From positions 1 to 64,000 of the forward strand of contig JADFLR010000009.1 in assembly GCA_022564295.1 (NCBI GenBank): a stretch of 64,000 nucleotides of DNA. The letters run 5' to 3'. Origin of the DNA: Bacteroidota bacterium. GTDB taxonomy: Bacteria > Bacteroidota > Ignavibacteria > Ignavibacteriales > Ignavibacteriaceae. The translations under genes and the position numbers were made by a program. Below the pieces are notes generated by a model that saw nothing but the letters and a program-made list of their open reading frames with translations, searched no databases and was not told the origin of the DNA. Positions 17,494-27,256 of this stretch are shown here, piece after piece (position 1 is the stretch's first letter; the number at the start of each line of letters is the position of its first letter).

Positions 17494-18252
17494 TTAACCT
17501 TGCCTGATTTTTAATTTGTAATTGCCGTCCAGTTTCTTGCCGAAGTGCTCTTCATACATATCTTTATATTTCTTGAATAACTCATCAGGCACAGGTTCAC
17601 CATTAATAAACATTTCGTCCTTGTTTAAGTACAAATCAATATTATCGTCTTTATCATCTATTAAATCATCGGATTCTAATTCTTCTCTCAGATCGTCCAT
17701 AAAACCATCAAGTTTATCCAGATCAGAATCTAGGTCTTTTAAATCAAATTTGAGATCTTTTAATTCCTCTCTTAGGTCTTCCATTTCTTCTTTAAAATTA
17801 TCCATATCAAATTCGAATGAATATTTTTGTTCATTCAGATCTTTTTTCAACTCCTCCATACTTTTTCGGAACTCTGCGTCATCAAACTCGAAATGAAAGT
17901 CTTCAAAATCTAACTCACTCAACTCTTTTTTGAGTTCTTCCATTTGTTCTTTAAACTCTTCATTATCAAAATCGAATTCAAACTTATAGGATTTTAATTT
18001 TTCGAATTCCTTTTGAAACTTTTTCATTTCTTCATCAAATTCATCCATATCAATATCGAAGGTGTCCGAAGTGAAATACATTGCTCTGATTTCATTTTGC
18101 ATGATATTAATTTTTTCATATTCTAAAGAATTATTGGATGAAATATTCCGGGGCGAAGGGTAATAATCTGAAGTGCTCATAAGAATGAAGCCCGTACAAA
18201 CAAGCGCAATTAGGAGAACAACTATTATTAAAAACGTAGAATTATGTTTCAT
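17494..18252 (-). CDS. Acidic coiled-coil repeat protein, membrane-anchored
   Basis: A 252-residue protein with an N-terminal membrane helix (about 6-26) and a very acidic body. The middle carries three to four copies of a repeat of about 30 residues built as 'FxFDxDxxEFKExMEELKKEL', alternating Phe/Asp-rich turns with Glu/Lys helices. The C-terminal 'MFINGEPVPDELFKKYKDMYEEHFGKKL' resembles the tail seen on some Bacteroidota M56/BlaR-type and anti-sigma-like proteins, but no enzyme domain is present. The start at 18252 is favoured by TGAGGA just upstream. Function unknown; calcium binding or envelope sensing are guesses. Confidence 0.7.
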   Translation of the reverse strand: MKHNSTFLIIVVLLIALVCTGFILMSTSDYYPSPRNISSNNSLEYEKINIMQNEIRAMYFTSDTFDIDMDEFDEEMKKFQKEFEKLKSYKFEFDFDNEEFKEQMEELKKELSELDFEDFHFEFDDAEFRKSMEELKKDLNEQKYSFEFDMDNFKEEMEDLREELKDLKFDLKDLDSDLDKLDGFMDDLREELESDDLIDDKDDNIDLYLNKDEMFINGEPVPDELFKKYKDMYEEHFGKKLDGNYKLKIRQG

Positions 18253-18606
18253 GTTTTTCCTCATTAATTTATTAATGCTATAATTGAGACGTGATGAAGA
18301 AAGGAATGTTCTTGTAAAATTTTATGGAAGTTGGGAATGCTCAAAATCAGGGATATGCGGTGGAATAGCTATACAGAATAGAGTTTGAAAAGCTTATTTC
18401 CATAAAACCGTAATTTTTTATATGACAATAAGCGATATATCTAACAGAAGCGGTTTTGCAATACCTAAAATATATGTAACGACATCAAACTTGGAATTTA
18501 TTAGTTTAAATTTATTTCTCTATTTATTTTCGCTGTTAATAATTTATTATTTTTTTCAGTATGCCGATGGCGGAGAACTCGTCCCGATCAAGCAGGACTC
18601 GTTTCA
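18253..18606. other. Spacer between acidic repeat protein and transketolase
   Basis: About 350 bases with no supported gene. A 62-codon plus-strand frame (18422-18610) has a hydrophobic middle but no ribosome site and runs into the transketolase stop. A short GC-rich patch near 18567-18600 contains the near-repeat ACTCGTCC ... GGACTCGT. The promoter of the acidic repeat protein should lie at the left end. Confidence 0.4.
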
Positions 18607-20625
18607 TTAATTATATTCCATAACTTTTTGAAAAACTTTTTCAGCAGTTTTAATTATATTTTTAACTGAGAAGCCATAGTTTTCAAATATTATTTTAAAA
18701 GGGGCTGATGCACCGAATTTATCGACGCTAATTGATTCGCCATAATCGCCAACATATTTATCCCAACCTTGTGCAATACCTGCTTCAACAGATACTCTTG
18801 CTTTTATTTTTGATGGCAGAACTTCTTTCTTATATTCCTCACTTTGCTTTTCAAACAATTCCCAGCTTGGAAAACTTACAACTCTTGTTTTTATTCCCTT
18901 TTCGTTCAACTTATCTGCGGCTTCTATAGTGATTGAAACTTCTGAACCGGTTGCCATAAGAATCATTTGCGGTTCAACATCACAATCTTTAATAACATAC
19001 GCACCCTTGTTTAAATTTTCTGCCGGAGAGAGAACCGATCTATCTAAAACGGGGAGCTTTTGTCTCGTAAGCATCAAAGCAACGGGGCTGCCTTTATGTT
19101 CTAATGCTGCTTTCCACGCCTCAACAGTTTCATTCGCATCGGCGGGACGGATAACAACCACTTTAGGTATTGCTCTTATTGCAGCCAAGTGTTCGATTGG
19201 CTGGTGTGTTGGTCCGTCTTCGCCAAGCCCAATGCTATCGTGAGTAAAAACATAGATTACTTTAATTCCTGAAATTGCCCCTAATCGAATTGCCGGACGA
19301 AGGTAATCTGAGAATATAAGAAACGTTGCGCCGTACGGAATAATCCCGCCGTAAATTGCCATTCCGTTAAGAATGCTTGCCATCCCATGTTCTCTAATAC
19401 CAAAATGAAAATTCCTTCCTGATCTATCAGTTGCAGAAAAATCAGTTTCATCTTTCATTAAAGTATTTGTGGATGGCGCGAGATCGGCAGAACCGCCTAT
19501 GAAAGTGGGGAGCTCTTTTTCAATTGAATTTATTACTTTACCTGAGGCGCTTCTTGTTGCGATGTTTTCACTCACATCTGTAAATGAAGGCAGTTTGGAT
19601 TTCCACTCATCACCAAATTCGTTATTCATAATTTTTAAGAACTGTTCAGCTTCTGCAGGATATTTACTTTTATAATCATAAAACAATTTATTCCACGCAT
19701 CTTCAATTTTTCTGCCTTTTGTCTTTACATCGGAAAAATGTTCTGCCACTTCATCCGGAATAAAAAATGTTTTATCCCCAGTCCATTTTAATTTTTTCTT
19801 TGTCAGTTTTACTTCTTCTTCGCCAAGTGGTGAACCGTGTGCAGCAGCGGTATCCTGTTTGTTCGGGCTGCCATAACCAATATGAGTTTTGGTTATAATT
19901 AATGTTGGTTTATCAGTTTCGCCTTTGGCATCCTTTATTGCTTTATCAATTTGTTCGAGATCATTCACATCGTTAATATGAAGTGTCTGCCAATTGTAAG
20001 ACTCAAATCGCTTCTGTATATCTTCCGAAAAAGTTAATGAGGTGCTGCCTTCAATAGTAATATTATTATCATCATAAAAGAAAATTACTTTGCCGAGTTT
20101 AAGATGCCCTGCAATAGAAGCTGCTTCGTGTGAAACTCCTTCCATTAAATCACCATCGCTGCAAATACCATAGATGTAATGATCAAGAATTTTCATATCA
20201 TCCTTGTTGAACATCGCGGCAAGATATTCCTGTGCAATGGCCATGCCTATAGCATTTGCAAAGCCCTGTCCCAATGGACCGGTTGTAGATTCCACCCCGG
20301 CAGTTAAAACAAACTCCGGATGACCGGGTGTAATGCTATCCCATTGACGAAAACTTTTCAAATCATCAATAGAAATATCATAACCACATAAATGCAAAAT
20401 GGAATAAAGAAGCATACAGCCATGGCCGGCTGATAAAATGAACCTATCTCTATTTAACCACTTTGGGTTTTGGGGATTATGTTTCATCTCCTTTTCATAT
20501 AAAAAGTAGGCTATTGGCGCACATCCCATCGGTAATCCTGGATGACCTGCGTTTGCTTTTTGTACTGCATCGACAGCAAGAAAACGAATTGTATTAATAG
20601 AAAGTTGATCGATATTATTAGACAT
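18607..20625 (-). CDS. tkt: Transketolase
   Basis: A full-length 672-residue transketolase, which moves two-carbon units between sugar phosphates in the pentose phosphate pathway using thiamine diphosphate. Hallmarks are 'ANAGHPGLPMG' with its catalytic His, 'GPLGQGFANAIGMAIA', the ThDP-binding 'GDGDLMEG'-type motif read here as CSDGDLMEG, 'FTHDSIGLGEDGPTHQP' and the late 'RVSVEAGIAQGWDKYVG'. The ATG at 20625 has GGAG eight bases upstream. It forms a single-gene unit, divergent from the dipeptidyl peptidase gene. Confidence 0.96.
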   Translation of the reverse strand: MSNNIDQLSINTIRFLAVDAVQKANAGHPGLPMGCAPIAYFLYEKEMKHNPQNPKWLNRDRFILSAGHGCMLLYSILHLCGYDISIDDLKSFRQWDSITPGHPEFVLTAGVESTTGPLGQGFANAIGMAIAQEYLAAMFNKDDMKILDHYIYGICSDGDLMEGVSHEAASIAGHLKLGKVIFFYDDNNITIEGSTSLTFSEDIQKRFESYNWQTLHINDVNDLEQIDKAIKDAKGETDKPTLIITKTHIGYGSPNKQDTAAAHGSPLGEEEVKLTKKKLKWTGDKTFFIPDEVAEHFSDVKTKGRKIEDAWNKLFYDYKSKYPAEAEQFLKIMNNEFGDEWKSKLPSFTDVSENIATRSASGKVINSIEKELPTFIGGSADLAPSTNTLMKDETDFSATDRSGRNFHFGIREHGMASILNGMAIYGGIIPYGATFLIFSDYLRPAIRLGAISGIKVIYVFTHDSIGLGEDGPTHQPIEHLAAIRAIPKVVVIRPADANETVEAWKAALEHKGSPVALMLTRQKLPVLDRSVLSPAENLNKGAYVIKDCDVEPQMILMATGSEVSITIEAADKLNEKGIKTRVVSFPSWELFEKQSEEYKKEVLPSKIKARVSVEAGIAQGWDKYVGDYGESISVDKFGASAPFKIIFENYGFSVKNIIKTAEKVFQKVMEYN

Positions 20626-20799
20626 AAACAAGCTCCGGAAGAGATAATAATTTCTAAATTTAGTGAACTAAATATATTAAAAGAATGTGAAATGCAGAAG
20701 ATGTGACAGGATCAACTGTTACAATAACTTGTTTTGAACGGATTATAGACTGATATTTAAACACAATATATTTTGACATTTATTTAAGGAGAGAAGCAA

Positions 20800-22998
20800 A
20801 TGTTTTCAGCTTCAGCTAAATTGTTCTTTATAATTGCAACCGGGTTACTGGTAATTGGCATTCAATCCATGGGTTTTGCACAGGACAAAAAGTTAACGTT
20901 TGACCAGGTTTATCTTTTTGGGGAGCCAAGGTTATTGCAAAAGTTACCATCGTTAAAAGGATGGCTGGATGATGATCATTACCTTCAATTGAAAAATGAG
21001 GATAGCAATACATACCTGATGAAAGTTAATGCCGAAACAGGAAAAGAGGAAATTTATGTTAACTATGCTGCAATAAATGAAAATATAGAGGAGGGTTTGG
21101 ATGCTTCATCAAGTGCCGATGTTACCGATGATTACAGAAACTTTTTATTTGTGGAAGATAATGATCTTTATTTTTATTCTGTGGATGATAACGAACTTAA
21201 AAGATTAACAAACGATAATACGAAGGAAAACAATCCCACTTTATCTCCCGATGGCAAAAAAGCTGCATTTACCAAAAAGCATAATTTGTTTGTTGTTGAT
21301 ACAGAATCCGGCGAAGTTACACAGCTAACATTTGATGGTACTAATGATATCTATAACGGTTGGGCTTCGTGGGTTTATATGGAAGAGATTTTAGGAAGAT
21401 CAACAAGGTATAAAGCATACTGGTGGTCGCCGAACAGCGAAATGATCGCCTTCCTTCATACAGATGATTCTCCCGTTCCTAAGTTTCCCATCTTTAATTC
21501 CGAAGGTGTTCACGGCGAACTTGAATGGGAACATTACCCAAAAGCAGGCGATCCGAATGCAAATGTTAAACTTGGTATCGTTCATCTGAAAAATAAAAAT
21601 ATCGTTTGGGTTGAAGAGGATGAAACGGTTGATCAATACACAGCCTGGCCCTTTTGGACAACAGATAGCAAAGAGCTTTTCTATCAGGTGTTGAACAGGG
21701 GACAGGACACATTACAAATTTTATCTGCTGATCCGAACACAGGGAAGAACAAAGAGATTTATACAGAAACTCAAACAAGCTGGGTGGAATTTTTCGAAGA
21801 CATTTATATTTTTGAAAACGGCAACGGATTTTTATTAAGATCCGATATGGATGGCTGGAGACATTTATACTATTATGATATGAATGGAAAATTACTAAAC
21901 AGAATAACAGAAGGAGATTGGACAGTTGATGAAATTAAATATATAGATGAGGATAACGGTGTGATTTATTTTGAAGGCTCAGTGCGTAGCACTCTTGAAA
22001 ACCATCTTTATAAAGTAAAGCTCGATGGAACTGATTTTGAACAGCTGACAAAACCTGGATGGTCGCACAATACAACTGTATCGCCTCAAGGAAAATTTTT
22101 TTACGATAAATACAGTAATATTAACGAACCGGCTAAAATAGAATTGTTTAACGGAGACGGTGAATCCATAAAATTAATCGGCGAAAGAAAAACGGAAATT
22201 TTTAATGATTATAAATTAGGGATTACAGAGCTATTCACAATAACAACTTCCGATGGTGTTGAACTACCTGTTAAATGGGTGCTTCCACCCGATTTTGACA
22301 AAACAAAAAAGTATCCGGTTATCTTTTCGGTTTACGGCGGACCGGGCGCAAAAGATGTGAAAAATAATTATTCCAGGAATCTAGACAGATATTTTATTGC
22401 ACAAAATGAAATAATATACTTTGTTATTGATCACCGTGGTTCCGCACATTTTGGCAAGAAGGGAACCTCTTTGATGCATAGAAATCTTGGAAAGTGGGAA
22501 ATGCATGATTACATCGAAGCGGTAAAGTGGTTAACTGAACAGCCGTTTATAGATTCAACAAGAATAGGAATTAACGGAGGAAGTTACGGTGGATACGTTA
22601 CCTGTATGGCGCTTACTTATGGAGCTGAATATTTTACTCATGGTATTGCTGAATATTCTGGAACCGATTGGCGTTTATATGATAATGTTTACACAGAAAG
22701 ATTTATGGATACACCTGAAGAAAATCCCGATGGATACGATTTTGGTTCTGCAATGACCCATGCTGCCAATTACAAAGGCAAATTATTAATTACTCATGGA
22801 ACACTGGATGACAATGTTCATGTGCAAAACACTTTGCAGCTTGTTGATAAACTTACCGACCTCGATAAAGATTTTGAGTTGATGCTTTATCCCGGCTCAA
22901 GGCATGGTGTAAGGTTCCCAAAATGGATTCACGCACAAAGAAATAAATGGAATTTTTGGTACAGGTATTTCTTTGGTAAGGAGTTTGTGAGGGAATAG
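20800..22998 (+). CDS. Dipeptidyl-peptidase IV (S9 family), exported
   Basis: A 732-residue serine peptidase removing Xaa-Pro dipeptides. A signal peptide (1-27, ending GFAQD) sends it to the periplasm. The N-terminal part is an eight-blade propeller with 'WASWVYMEEILGR', the DPP-IV mark carrying the two glutamates that hold the substrate N-terminus. The C-terminal alpha/beta hydrolase has nucleophile Ser595 in GGSYGGY, the Asp in DDNVH (670-674) and His702 in SRHGV. AAGGAGAG is the ribosome site. With the M61 peptidase it suggests a life on exogenous peptides. Confidence 0.95.
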   Translation: MFSASAKLFFIIATGLLVIGIQSMGFAQDKKLTFDQVYLFGEPRLLQKLPSLKGWLDDDHYLQLKNEDSNTYLMKVNAETGKEEIYVNYAAINENIEEGLDASSSADVTDDYRNFLFVEDNDLYFYSVDDNELKRLTNDNTKENNPTLSPDGKKAAFTKKHNLFVVDTESGEVTQLTFDGTNDIYNGWASWVYMEEILGRSTRYKAYWWSPNSEMIAFLHTDDSPVPKFPIFNSEGVHGELEWEHYPKAGDPNANVKLGIVHLKNKNIVWVEEDETVDQYTAWPFWTTDSKELFYQVLNRGQDTLQILSADPNTGKNKEIYTETQTSWVEFFEDIYIFENGNGFLLRSDMDGWRHLYYYDMNGKLLNRITEGDWTVDEIKYIDEDNGVIYFEGSVRSTLENHLYKVKLDGTDFEQLTKPGWSHNTTVSPQGKFFYDKYSNINEPAKIELFNGDGESIKLIGERKTEIFNDYKLGITELFTITTSDGVELPVKWVLPPDFDKTKKYPVIFSVYGGPGAKDVKNNYSRNLDRYFIAQNEIIYFVIDHRGSAHFGKKGTSLMHRNLGKWEMHDYIEAVKWLTEQPFIDSTRIGINGGSYGGYVTCMALTYGAEYFTHGIAEYSGTDWRLYDNVYTERFMDTPEENPDGYDFGSAMTHAANYKGKLLITHGTLDDNVHVQNTLQLVDKLTDLDKDFELMLYPGSRHGVRFPKWIHAQRNKWNFWYRYFFGKEFVRE

Positions 22999-23008
22999 AT
23001 TCTTGCCT

Positions 23009-23041
23009 AACTGCCAGGCACTTTAAAAGTGACTGGCAGTT
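23009..23041. terminator. Long hairpin after the dipeptidyl peptidase gene
   Basis: A stem of AACTGCCAG (23009-23017) with CTGGCAGTT (23033-23041), extended inward by CACTT / AAGTG after a single G-A mismatch. It starts ten bases after the stop codon. T-rich sequence follows only about 17 bases later, so it is terminator-like rather than a textbook terminator. Confidence 0.6.
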
Positions 23042-23044
23042 GAT

Positions 23045-23197
23045 ATTCTGCAGCAGTGTTTTTAATTCTTTTTTTTCGGATGCGACTCTCTCTAAAACCT
23101 GTTTGAGTCTGGATTTATTTTTAACAGCAAGCCCCGTTACCTTTTCAGCAGCTTCGTTACCCTCGTTAGTGAAGATGTTATTATCGTTTACTTTCAA
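23045..23197 (-). pseudogene. Possible remnant of a HEAT-repeat-like protein gene
   Basis: The minus strand encodes a helical, natural-looking peptide containing 'NEAAEKVTGLAVKNKSRLKQ' and 'VLERVASEKKEL' before the reading turns into the hairpin after the peptidase gene. The pattern resembles a HEAT/ARM-type helix pair, and there is no ATG and no continuation. The remaining spacer to 23398 holds 'CACCCTGAGCAGATCAAC'-type sequence like dispersed intergenic repeats. This call rests on appearance only. Confidence 0.3.
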
Positions 23198-23398
23198 TTA
23201 CGCCCAGTAAACGTGTTAATAAATAATTGTAATCCAAATTAACTTTTTAGAATATCAGAAGTAAGGGAATGTTAGTTTGTGGGGTGTGATGAGCGGTAGG
23301 GGGTATACTAGATCTGGTTTCTTCGTCATTCTTCGATTGAGTACACAGTGAGCTTGTTGATCTGCTCAGGGTGAGAGCTTAACGGCGAACGATTTTTA

Positions 23399-25336
23399 CT
23401 AGCCACCAACTGCCTGATCTTCTATCTTATCCTCTATCTTTGCAATATTGGCATCTCGATTGAAGGTAACTGAAAAAACAGATCCAACACCTTTTTTACT
23501 TTGTACTCCAAGTATGGCGTTATTTAATTCAGTATATTTTTTAACTAATGCCAAACCAAGTCCATTACCCTCATACTCTCTCTTTTGTCCAATATCTTCC
23601 TGTGAGAATGGCGTAAAAATGTTTTTCATAAATTTCTGACTCATTCCTATCCCGGAATCCTCTACAAGCACTATGAGTTTATCTTGCTGGGCGTCCTCAA
23701 CAGCGATTCTTACAAATCCTTTTTTTGTGTACTTAATAGCGTTGTCTATAAGATTCTGAAATATCTGGTTAACCGTGTAGCTATCTAACTTTATTACAGG
23801 GTTCTCAGTTAAACTCCTAAATTCTAATTTCAATCCCTTATCATCAGCGAGCGATTTAAATTCAGCGGTAAGTCTATGTAAATCCTCTGCAAGATCAATT
23901 TGTTCAAAATCTGCCTTATAGTTTCCGCTTTGCACAGCCGACATATTTAAGATCATATCAATTGTTCTTTGCAGTCTTTTACCTGCACTGCCAACCGAAC
24001 TTATAATAATCTGGGTATCATTATCTTTATCTCCAATTTCATCTGCTAAAATTGGTACTGATGTTAGAATAACATTAAGTGGAGTTCTGATTTCATGGGA
24101 CATCTGGGCAAGAAATGCGTCTTTAAGCCTGCTGGATTCTTTTGCTTTTTCCAATGCAATCGCTAATTCTTTCTGTACTCTTATAATTTCTGTTATATCT
24201 AATACTTGTATTATGTGCTGTTTGGGCCGGTTTTTATGATCACAAATAGTATCTGATTTTACTAATACCTGAATCTTAGTGTTATCTTTTTTTACTATTA
24301 TCTGATTTGAACTTGAGTTCTGTAATTCCTTAGCATCGAGTTTTTTATTTCCAAAAATCGAATCCTTGGACGTATCTATTCCAAACAGGCGATCTATGCA
24401 CAAACCAAGAAGCTCATTTTTCCCATAGCCAAGTGTACTACAAAAAGATTTGTTAACACTTTTTATTTTCATATCCGGCGAAACTATCACCATCCCGATT
24501 GGAGCATTTTCAAATAATAACCTGAATTGCTCTTCACTTGCTTGCAGTGATTCCTCTGCTTGTTTCTTTTGATTTATTTCATATTCCAGCTCATGAACCT
24601 TCTCCTTGAAATCCCCTTTTAACTTTGTATTAAGAGACTCAACGCGTTTGGAAGAAATATCAAGTTCCATTAGAACAGAATTAATTTTATCTGCAAGTAA
24701 TTCAATTTCATCATGACCGGTATAATCAATTTTGATATTTTTATTCTTTTTAATACTCCTATCGAGTGTTGAATTTATTTTAGATAATGGTTTAAATGAT
24801 AAGGAGACTAAAAAGAAAGATATAATAATTCCCAATAGGAGTATTGAAAGGCTGATTAATGCTGTAAGAAGTTTCATTTTATGAAGATGTGCAATAGTAT
24901 CCAAAGCATAGAATCCAACATATATTTTTCCTATTTCCAGTTTGTTAACTATGATTGGTAATGAAAGGTGAAAAACCTGTTGATCTTGTGATATACTCTC
25001 GTCTCTCTTCGTGGTTATATCGAAATTACCCTCAGCCAAATCCATGTTGACAGCATCTACGATACGACCATTACTATCCTCCAGAGCAAGGTACTTTGCA
25101 TCATTGAGCTCTATTAGTTTTATTATCTGAGATTGATCTCCAAATTTCCCCTCAGAAAATATACGGGGATTTTGTTCCAAATAATTTGAAAAGACCCTTG
25201 CTTTATATCTAAATTTTTCGAGAGCCTCATTTTCAATTGAATTGACAAAATAGAAATAGACAAAGGCTGAAATTGCGATTAAAAAAAGTGCGAACCTAAG
25301 TGCGAGTTTCGCCTCAAGTTGCTTAGTTATCTTCAT
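23399..25336 (-). CDS. PAS-containing membrane sensor histidine kinase
   Basis: A 645-residue kinase. Two membrane helices (about 12-32 and 155-178) flank a periplasmic sensor region of about 120 residues; a HAMP-like linker (about 180-230) and coiled coil (230-270) lead to a PAS domain (about 271-385), then HisKA with His414 in 'FLAQMSHEIRTPLN', and HATPase_c with N box 'NLIDNAIKYT', D box 'EDSGIGMS' and G box 'EGNGLGLALV'. The phospho-acceptor motif is canonical. No response regulator lies beside it, so it is an orphan. The stop at 23399 follows a short tail. Confidence 0.92.
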   Translation of the reverse strand: MKITKQLEAKLALRFALFLIAISAFVYFYFVNSIENEALEKFRYKARVFSNYLEQNPRIFSEGKFGDQSQIIKLIELNDAKYLALEDSNGRIVDAVNMDLAEGNFDITTKRDESISQDQQVFHLSLPIIVNKLEIGKIYVGFYALDTIAHLHKMKLLTALISLSILLLGIIISFFLVSLSFKPLSKINSTLDRSIKKNKNIKIDYTGHDEIELLADKINSVLMELDISSKRVESLNTKLKGDFKEKVHELEYEINQKKQAEESLQASEEQFRLLFENAPIGMVIVSPDMKIKSVNKSFCSTLGYGKNELLGLCIDRLFGIDTSKDSIFGNKKLDAKELQNSSSNQIIVKKDNTKIQVLVKSDTICDHKNRPKQHIIQVLDITEIIRVQKELAIALEKAKESSRLKDAFLAQMSHEIRTPLNVILTSVPILADEIGDKDNDTQIIISSVGSAGKRLQRTIDMILNMSAVQSGNYKADFEQIDLAEDLHRLTAEFKSLADDKGLKLEFRSLTENPVIKLDSYTVNQIFQNLIDNAIKYTKKGFVRIAVEDAQQDKLIVLVEDSGIGMSQKFMKNIFTPFSQEDIGQKREYEGNGLGLALVKKYTELNNAILGVQSKKGVGSVFSVTFNRDANIAKIEDKIEDQAVGG

Positions 25337-26080
25337 TATATATTCTCATTTCGAACAATTATAAATTTTATACTTAGCCAATGAAATATTTAAAGACAAT
25401 CTTCTTAAAAAATCAATTTATATGCCAGAAAATCCTTCAATTACAGTAAACACCTTTGCAACACAGCCCAATTTTGTTAAAACACCGGTAGTTATACCCA
25501 TATTGCATCTATATGCACATCACGAAGGAAATAAGCAAGGTTGTAGGAAATAATTTTGTGAGTCACTCTACTCATTCTGTTACTACTTATTTAACAAATG
25601 ATATTTATTAGCTCGTTCAAGTGATATGTTCATCATGGAAGGCTCATTCTAGCAGAAGGTTCAGAGGCATCTAGGCACGATGTGCCGGAGAGATCTGACG
25701 AAATTAATTACTTCCTGAGAGTTCTGACGAATAGCCTAAATGAATGGTTGAATGGTGAATGAAGCCGGCAACTGTAAGATGTAATATTATTATGTTATGT
25801 AACATCGGGTTATTTAATTCTTTTCAGCCGTTTACAAATATTCTTTTTGCTTCAACATACAAATTAACTTTCTCCAATTTTTCATCATTACAATTGAATA
25901 CCCGAAAGAACCACTGATAGTCATCCTGCGTTTTTGTTAGGAGGATTTGTATATTCAATTTCAGATTGAGTAGGAGTAAATTTTGGTTTGGTAATGTTTG
26001 CTGGAATAACTGTTTTATTTTAAGCACTTACTTGTTTTTTATTCAACAGGTTGAATTTTATAAAACACTAATTAGGTAAG
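25337..26080. other. Gene-free stretch with RNA-like dyads
   Basis: About 740 bases without a supported gene. The central part (about 25640-25812) is unlike its AT-rich surroundings: nested dyads TCAGA (25661-25665) / TCTGA (25694-25698) enclose GGCAC (25674-25678) / GTGCC (25682-25686), and GATGTAA / TTATGTAACATC closes a further hairpin at about 25777-25806. It reads like a piece of structured RNA, perhaps a group II intron remnant. Short frames at 25422-25553 (plus) and 25824-26027 (minus) lack support. Confidence 0.4.
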
Positions 26081-26389
26081 TTACCCATCCCCTTTTACCC
26101 ACCTGTGTGCACGGTGAATAAATCCGGCTGGTTCGGTAAACATTAAAATGCATTCGTTGCTTATGCAATCAATTTCATTTTCAGAGCAGTATTCCTCAAC
26201 TACTTTTGATTGAGACCCTTGCTGCATCCACACTTTTTCTATTCCGGCGGGATGAACTCTCAGCAAAACCTTTTCTATTTCTTTAGGAGTAAATTTTAAA
26301 ACTTTCTTAATGGAGCCTACAGCATTTTCAGGTAAACTCGTTAAATGTCCTCGATGTGAGATTATTTTGGGGAATTCAGATGGTTTCAT
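26081..26389 (-). pseudogene. Truncated CoA-binding (YccU-type) protein gene
   Basis: A 102-residue frame matching the last two-thirds of CoA-binding-domain proteins: 'LTSLPENAV', 'AGIEKVWMQQGSQSK', 'NECILMFTEPAGFIHRAHRW'. The N-terminal Rossmann part with its glycine-rich CoA loop is missing, and the C-terminus is shifted after HRW compared with the relative at 31107-31560. It begins with an ATG 15 bases after the phosphatase stop and could still be translated with the inositol operon, but it cannot bind CoA in the normal way. Probably a dying gene. Confidence 0.75.
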
Positions 26390-26404
26390 GTATACTCAAC
26401 CTTC

Positions 26405-27256
26405 TTACTTTTGATATTTGGGTGTTATTTTTTTTCTGAGTAATGAGAAGTTTCGTTCCGAGGAAAGGATGTACCACTCTCTCAATCTCCAGGAATTTTT
26501 ACTTTTTCCGGAAAATAGCCCTATATCTAATTTACTCATTTCATTACCGGTTTGATATGAACGAAGACTCAAACCTGCTGACAAAAAAATTGGCCAGGAG
26601 CCTGCAAAATCCCAAATATGAGCACCAAAAAAAGCGCCGCATCCCCGACCAATAGACGGCCAGCATAAACTTAAAACCGCACAGGCAGGATTCATTAACT
26701 GGCAATCGGAATAATCCCAATCGAACTTCTCAGAAAAAGAATCATTGCAGATAAATATGGATTGGCTTGTTATCTGCTGGTCAATTGGGGTGATGACTGT
26801 TTTTATTTTAGGTTTTGTGAAGGCATTCCGGATAAAGATGGATTGTTTTCCTTCAGAATAAAATAGTTCACCAAGCATTGGGAAGTAGACCACTCCAAGC
26901 CAGGGTTTCAAGTCTTTTAGTAAACCTATCGATATACCAAAATTAGGCATACGATTAGAAAATGCTCTTGTTCCATCAATTGGGTCTACTGTCCAAATAA
27001 AAGGTGTGGTTTCAAGATACGATTGGTCAAGATATTTGGTGTTTTCTATATCTTCCTCATCAATCAATATATGGTCTGGTTTTGCCAATATATCTTTTAG
27101 AACACTTCGTGCAATTGCTGATATTTCTGTGTCCACCTTTGTCAGAACAGAGTTATCTGGTTTCAGAGAGAACCTACTTTTCCAGATAAGTTCAAGTGCA
27201 ATTTTTCCTCCCCTAAAGGCAATCTGTTTCATCCGAAATAAATATTCTTTACTCAT
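26405..27256 (-). CDS. Inositol-monophosphatase-family phosphatase
   Basis: A 283-residue member of the inositol monophosphatase/FBPase superfamily. The metal site is in 'WTVDPIDGTRAFSN' (DPIDGT) and in 'HIWDFAGSWPI' (WDxAG); the usual GEE site is replaced by 'ILIDEEDIEN', keeping the acidic pair. It overlaps the preceding trifunctional gene by four bases (ATGA), so translation is coupled. With an inositol-phosphate synthase two genes upstream, the natural substrate is inositol phosphate or a phosphorylated di-inositol product; 3'-phosphoadenosine phosphate is a less likely alternative. Confidence 0.88.
   Translation of the reverse strand: MSKEYLFRMKQIAFRGGKIALELIWKSRFSLKPDNSVLTKVDTEISAIARSVLKDILAKPDHILIDEEDIENTKYLDQSYLETTPFIWTVDPIDGTRAFSNRMPNFGISIGLLKDLKPWLGVVYFPMLGELFYSEGKQSIFIRNAFTKPKIKTVITPIDQQITSQSIFICNDSFSEKFDWDYSDCQLMNPACAVLSLCWPSIGRGCGAFFGAHIWDFAGSWPIFLSAGLSLRSYQTGNEMSKLDIGLFSGKSKNSWRLREWYILSSERNFSLLRKKITPKYQK

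Noticed and set aside
18422-18610. A 62-codon plus-strand frame with a hydrophobic middle
   Set aside because: No ribosome site, no family pattern, odd composition, and it runs into the transketolase stop.
25422-25553. A 43-codon plus-strand frame beginning MPENPSITVNTF
   Set aside because: Short, without ribosome site or recognisable motif.
25824-26027. A 67-codon minus-strand frame in the gene-free stretch
   Set aside because: Leucine/asparagine-rich start typical of AT-rich random sequence. The second half looks slightly protein-like but no homology can be named.
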